Source of the DNA: Janibacter sp. HTCC2649
Lineage (GTDB): Bacteria; Actinomycetota; Actinomycetes; Actinomycetales; Dermatophilaceae
Length of the DNA stretch: 64,000 bases
Direction: 5' to 3'
Assembly: GCF_000152705.1 (NCBI RefSeq)
Contig: NZ_CH672413.1
Location: 744,001 to 808,000 of the forward strand
This document shows positions 61,481 through 64,000 of the stretch, in pieces. The position numbers were made by a program, and so were the translations under genes. The notes beneath the pieces were generated by a model. It was not told where the DNA came from. It saw nothing but the letters and a program-made list of their open reading frames with translations, and did not search any database. Each line of letters begins with the position of its first letter. Position 1 is the stretch's first letter.

Positions 61481-62044
61481 TCAGGGGAAGGTGACTCCGA
61501 AGACATCGAGCAGCCCCGGGGCGGCGTCGAGGTCGAGGCGCGCGCCCTTGAGTCGGTTGTCCCGTGGATCGAGGGCGAGCCCACGGGTGCCCCGCAGGTC
61601 GGTGTCGCGCAGGTCGGTGTTGGAGAAACGGGCCCCCGACAGCTCCGAGCCACCGAAGTCGACACGACGCAGGTCGGCATCGGTGAAGTCGACGTCGGTG
61701 AGGACGCAGTCGCGAAAGACGAAGGCATTGAGGTCGAGACCGGCGAACGTCGTCCCGTCGAGGCGGCAGCGTTCGAACCGCAGGGGCTGCGCCAGGAGAG
61801 AACCCGCTCCTGTGACCGTCCAGTTGACCGCGAGCATCTTGCAGCCAAGGAAGGTGCACTCGACGAAGCGGGTGTCGGTCAGGTCCGTCATCGAGAAGTT
61901 GCAGCTCGTGAAGGTGCACTCCTCGAAGACGCAGTCGATCAGCCTGGCGCTCTCCCAGCTGAAACCGTTGAGCTCCTCACCGACGAGCTCGCGACCGCGC
62001 AGCGTCGCACCGGCGGGAAGTGACTCCAGCACCTGGTCGACCAC
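61481..62044 (-). CDS. Pentapeptide-repeat protein
   Basis: 187 residues with A(D/N)LxX-type pentapeptide repeats (RLIDCVFEECTFTSCNFSMTDL; DVDFTDADLRRVDFGGSEL), forming a right-handed quadrilateral beta helix. QnrB/MfpA-like proteins mimic DNA and protect gyrase; this one is not assignable. GTG at 62044 is 2 nt after the rpe stop. Confidence 0.85.
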   Translation of the reverse strand: MVDQVLESLPAGATLRGRELVGEELNGFSWESARLIDCVFEECTFTSCNFSMTDLTDTRFVECTFLGCKMLAVNWTVTGAGSLLAQPLRFERCRLDGTTFAGLDLNAFVFRDCVLTDVDFTDADLRRVDFGGSELSGARFSNTDLRDTDLRGTRGLALDPRDNRLKGARLDLDAAPGLLDVFGVTFP

Positions 62045-62046
62045 GG

Positions 62047-62703
62047 TCAGTGGGCGTGTGACGCTGCGAGAGAGCGGAGTTCGTTGACGGCACCGGCAGC
62101 GGACTCGGCGCCGTAGACCGCCGACCCGGCCACGAACACGTCGGCCCCGGCCTCGGCGCACTTCTCGATGGTCTTGGCGGACACTCCCCCGTCGACCTGG
62201 ATCCAGATCTCGCCGCCGTGGCGCTCGACGGCCTGGCGGACCTCGGCCACCTTCGCCATCTGGTCGGCCATGAAGGACTGCCCCCCGAAGCCGGGCTCGA
62301 CGGTCATGACGAGCACCATGTCCAGCTCGGGCAGCAGGTCGGCGTAGGGCGCCCACGGGGTTCCGGGCTTGATCGCCATGCCGGCGCGGGCACCGGCGGC
62401 GCGGAGCGCACGGGCCAGCGTCTGGGGGTCGCGCGCGGCCTCGATGTGGAACGTCACCGACTGCGCGCCGGCCTCGGCATACGCCGGAGCCCAGCGGTCG
62501 GGGTCCTCGATCATGAGGTGGCAGTCGAGCGGGATCGGCGACACCTTGAGCAGCGACTCGACGATCGGCAGCCCGAGCGTGAGGTTGGGGACGAAGTGGT
62601 TGTCCATGACGTCGACGTGCGCCCAGTCGGCGTTCGAGATCGCCTCGAGCTCGGACTGGAGGTTGGCGAAGTCGGCGGAGAGGATCGACGGTGAGATCTG
62701 CAC
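62047..62703 (-). CDS. rpe: Ribulose-phosphate 3-epimerase
   Basis: 218-residue TIM barrel of the pentose phosphate pathway. [12 protein letters not shown] (Ser), [14 protein letters not shown] (His-Asp), [11 protein letters not shown] and [13 protein letters not shown] are present. GTG at 62703. Close spacing to the pentapeptide gene. Confidence 0.97.
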   Translation of the reverse strand: MQISPSILSADFANLQSELEAISNADWAHVDVMDNHFVPNLTLGLPIVESLLKVSPIPLDCHLMIEDPDRWAPAYAEAGAQSVTFHIEAARDPQTLARALRAAGARAGMAIKPGTPWAPYADLLPELDMVLVMTVEPGFGGQSFMADQMAKVAEVRQAVERHGGEIWIQVDGGVSAKTIEKCAEAGADVFVAGSAVYGAESAAGAVNELRSLAASHAH

Positions 62704-62745
62704 GCGAGCAGCCTACGGGTGGGACGGCAGCCGGCCCGAGGACCC

Positions 62746-64000
62746 TCAGGCCTTCTTGCGCAGCAGCGTGAAGAACATCGCGTCGGTGCCGTGCACGTGC
62801 GGCCACAGCTGCACCGACGGGCCGTCGCCGAGGTCGTGGAGGACCTCGCCGGAGGCGTCGCGGAAGAACTCGCGAGCGTCGACGACGTCGATGTCGTCGC
62901 GCTTCTTCAGCACGTCGCGCACCACGAAGGTCGTCTCGGCCGGGTGCGGGCTGCACGTGGCGTAGCCGACGAGTCCACCCGGAGCGACCGCATCGAGGGC
63001 ACTGCGCAAGAGGTCGCGCTGGAGCGGGCCGAGCTGGACGAGGTCGCTCGGCTGGCGACGCCACCGGGCTTCGGGTCGCCGACGCAGCGCGCCGAGACCC
63101 GTGCACGGCGCATCCACGAGAACGCGCCCGTATGCCGCCGGCTCGGCTTCTCCGACCTCGCGGCCGTCCGTGGTGCGCACCTCGATGCGCCGCCCCGCGG
63201 CCCTGGCCAGCGCGATGACGGGTTCGAGGGTGCTGCGGACGAGGTCCGCGCGGTGGTCACTGATCTCCACGGCGACGAGGTCGGCGTCGGCCTCGACGGC
63301 GAGCGCTCCGAGGACGCCGCTCTTGCCACCGGGTCCGGCGCAGAGGTCGAGCCAGCGGTGGGGCACGTCGGAGTCGACGGGGGCCATGGCGAGGGCGGCG
63401 GACAGGAGCTGCGATCCCTCGTCCTGGACCGCGGCGCGTCGGTCACGGATCGCGGCGATGGCGCCGGGCTCGCCGTGCTCGAGGACGGCCCCGAACGGTG
63501 AGGTCGCACTGGCCGTGGCACCGGCATCGACGAGCTCGTCGACCGTCGCGAGGCCGGGGCGGGCCACGAGGCTCACCTTGGCGGGGATGTTGTCGCTGTC
63601 GAGGAGCTCGCGCAGCTCGCCGTCGACGGTCTCGGCGGTGGCCCGACCCCCGGTGAGGAGGGCGCCACGCAGGGCGCTCACGACCCATTCGGGGTGCGAG
63701 TACTCCACGGCGAGCGCTGCCGTCGAGCCGCCCTCGGGAACGACCTGGGTCACCCACTCTTCGCGGGTGCGTTCGCTGATCCGGCGCATCACGGCGTTGA
63801 CGAAGCCACTGGCCCCTGCGCCGCTCACGGTGCGGGCGAGCCCGACGGTCTGGTCGGCCGCGGCGTGCGTCGGCACCCGCATGCCGAGCAGCTGGTGGGC
63901 CCCGAGCCGGAGGACGTCGAGGACGCCGCTGTCGATCGTGGATGTCGAGCGATCGGCCGCCCGCTCGATGACGGCGTCGTAGAAGCCCTGCATCCGCAGC
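62746..64000 (-). CDS. rsmB: RsmB/NOP-family 16S rRNA (cytosine-C5)-methyltransferase, 5'-truncated
   Basis: At least 418 residues in frame to the window edge; the NusB-like RNA-binding N-terminus is partly missing. Class I SAM fold with LDLCAGPGGKSGVLGAL, VDAPCTGLGALRRRPEARW with the catalytic Cys, and TCSPHPAET. Methylates C967-type position of 16S rRNA. Starts right of the window. Confidence 0.93.
   Translation of the reverse strand, partial: LRMQGFYDAVIERAADRSTSTIDSGVLDVLRLGAHQLLGMRVPTHAAADQTVGLARTVSGAGASGFVNAVMRRISERTREEWVTQVVPEGGSTAALAVEYSHPEWVVSALRGALLTGGRATAETVDGELRELLDSDNIPAKVSLVARPGLATVDELVDAGATASATSPFGAVLEHGEPGAIAAIRDRRAAVQDEGSQLLSAALAMAPVDSDVPHRWLDLCAGPGGKSGVLGALAVEADADLVAVEISDHRADLVRSTLEPVIALARAAGRRIEVRTTDGREVGEAEPAAYGRVLVDAPCTGLGALRRRPEARWRRQPSDLVQLGPLQRDLLRSALDAVAPGGLVGYATCSPHPAETTFVVRDVLKKRDDIDVVDAREFFRDASGEVLHDLGDGPSVQLWPHVHGTDAMFFTLLRKKA

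Overview
This is a 64-kb piece of a high-GC Gram-positive (actinobacterial) chromosome. The evidence is the C/G-biased codon use, many GTG starts with 4-nt ATGA/GTGA overlaps, leaderless starts, an S1-type rpsA, a PdtaR-like ANTAR regulator, an F420-type PPOX protein, HGxxPAAW and TIGR02234 proteins, and a RibM-type riboflavin operon. The flavour suggests the Intrasporangiaceae/Janibacter/Tetrasphaera area, but that placement is inference. No phage, integrase, transposase or CRISPR array was seen.

Layout: 0-8 kb holds a truncated ABC ATPase, an inositol-monophosphatase-type enzyme, a PPOX protein, an ECF sigma factor with a membrane partner, rpsA, a methyltransferase and a UDP-xylose-synthase-like SDR. 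7-28.5 kb is a large cell-envelope glycan locus: two giant AftD-like (GT-C, DUF3367-type) arabinofuranosyltransferase homologues, another GT-C-like membrane protein with a tiny DUF2613-like partner, GT4 and GT2 glycosyltransferases, three methyltransferases, two OafA-type acyltransferases (one with an SGNH domain), small Cys-pair membrane proteins and a flippase. 28.5-35 kb holds polA, a thioesterase, a GNAT enzyme, DUF554, the ANTAR regulator, a beta-carbonic anhydrase and tRNA-Leu(CAA). 35-51 kb is a long leftward run: pyk, gltD, gltB, lgt, a DsbA-like and a MauE/DoxX-like protein, trpA, trpB, trpC, two small membrane proteins, trpE and hisI. 51-56 kb holds hisF, FUSC, a fused kinase-MFS protein and a hairpin repeat cluster. 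56-62 kb is an FMN-riboswitch-led run: ribD-ribE-ribM-ribBA-ribH-hisE-hisG-PH protein. The right end holds a pentapeptide-repeat protein, rpe and truncated rsmB.

The most unusual signal is not a gene. The octamer GTATGCCG/CGGCATAC occurs about 42 times by eye, in both orientations, against about 2-3 expected from base composition. It pairs as inverted repeats in intergenic hairpins and is absent from a 9.2-kb part of the glycan locus. In density, orientation and terminator placement this resembles the DNA-uptake sequences of Neisseriaceae and Pasteurellaceae. Other notable points are the hairpin repeat cluster at 55.2-55.56 kb with a compensatory base change, the kinase-transporter fusion, the repeated Cys-pair membrane module, and the continuity of the rib and his genes behind one FMN riboswitch.
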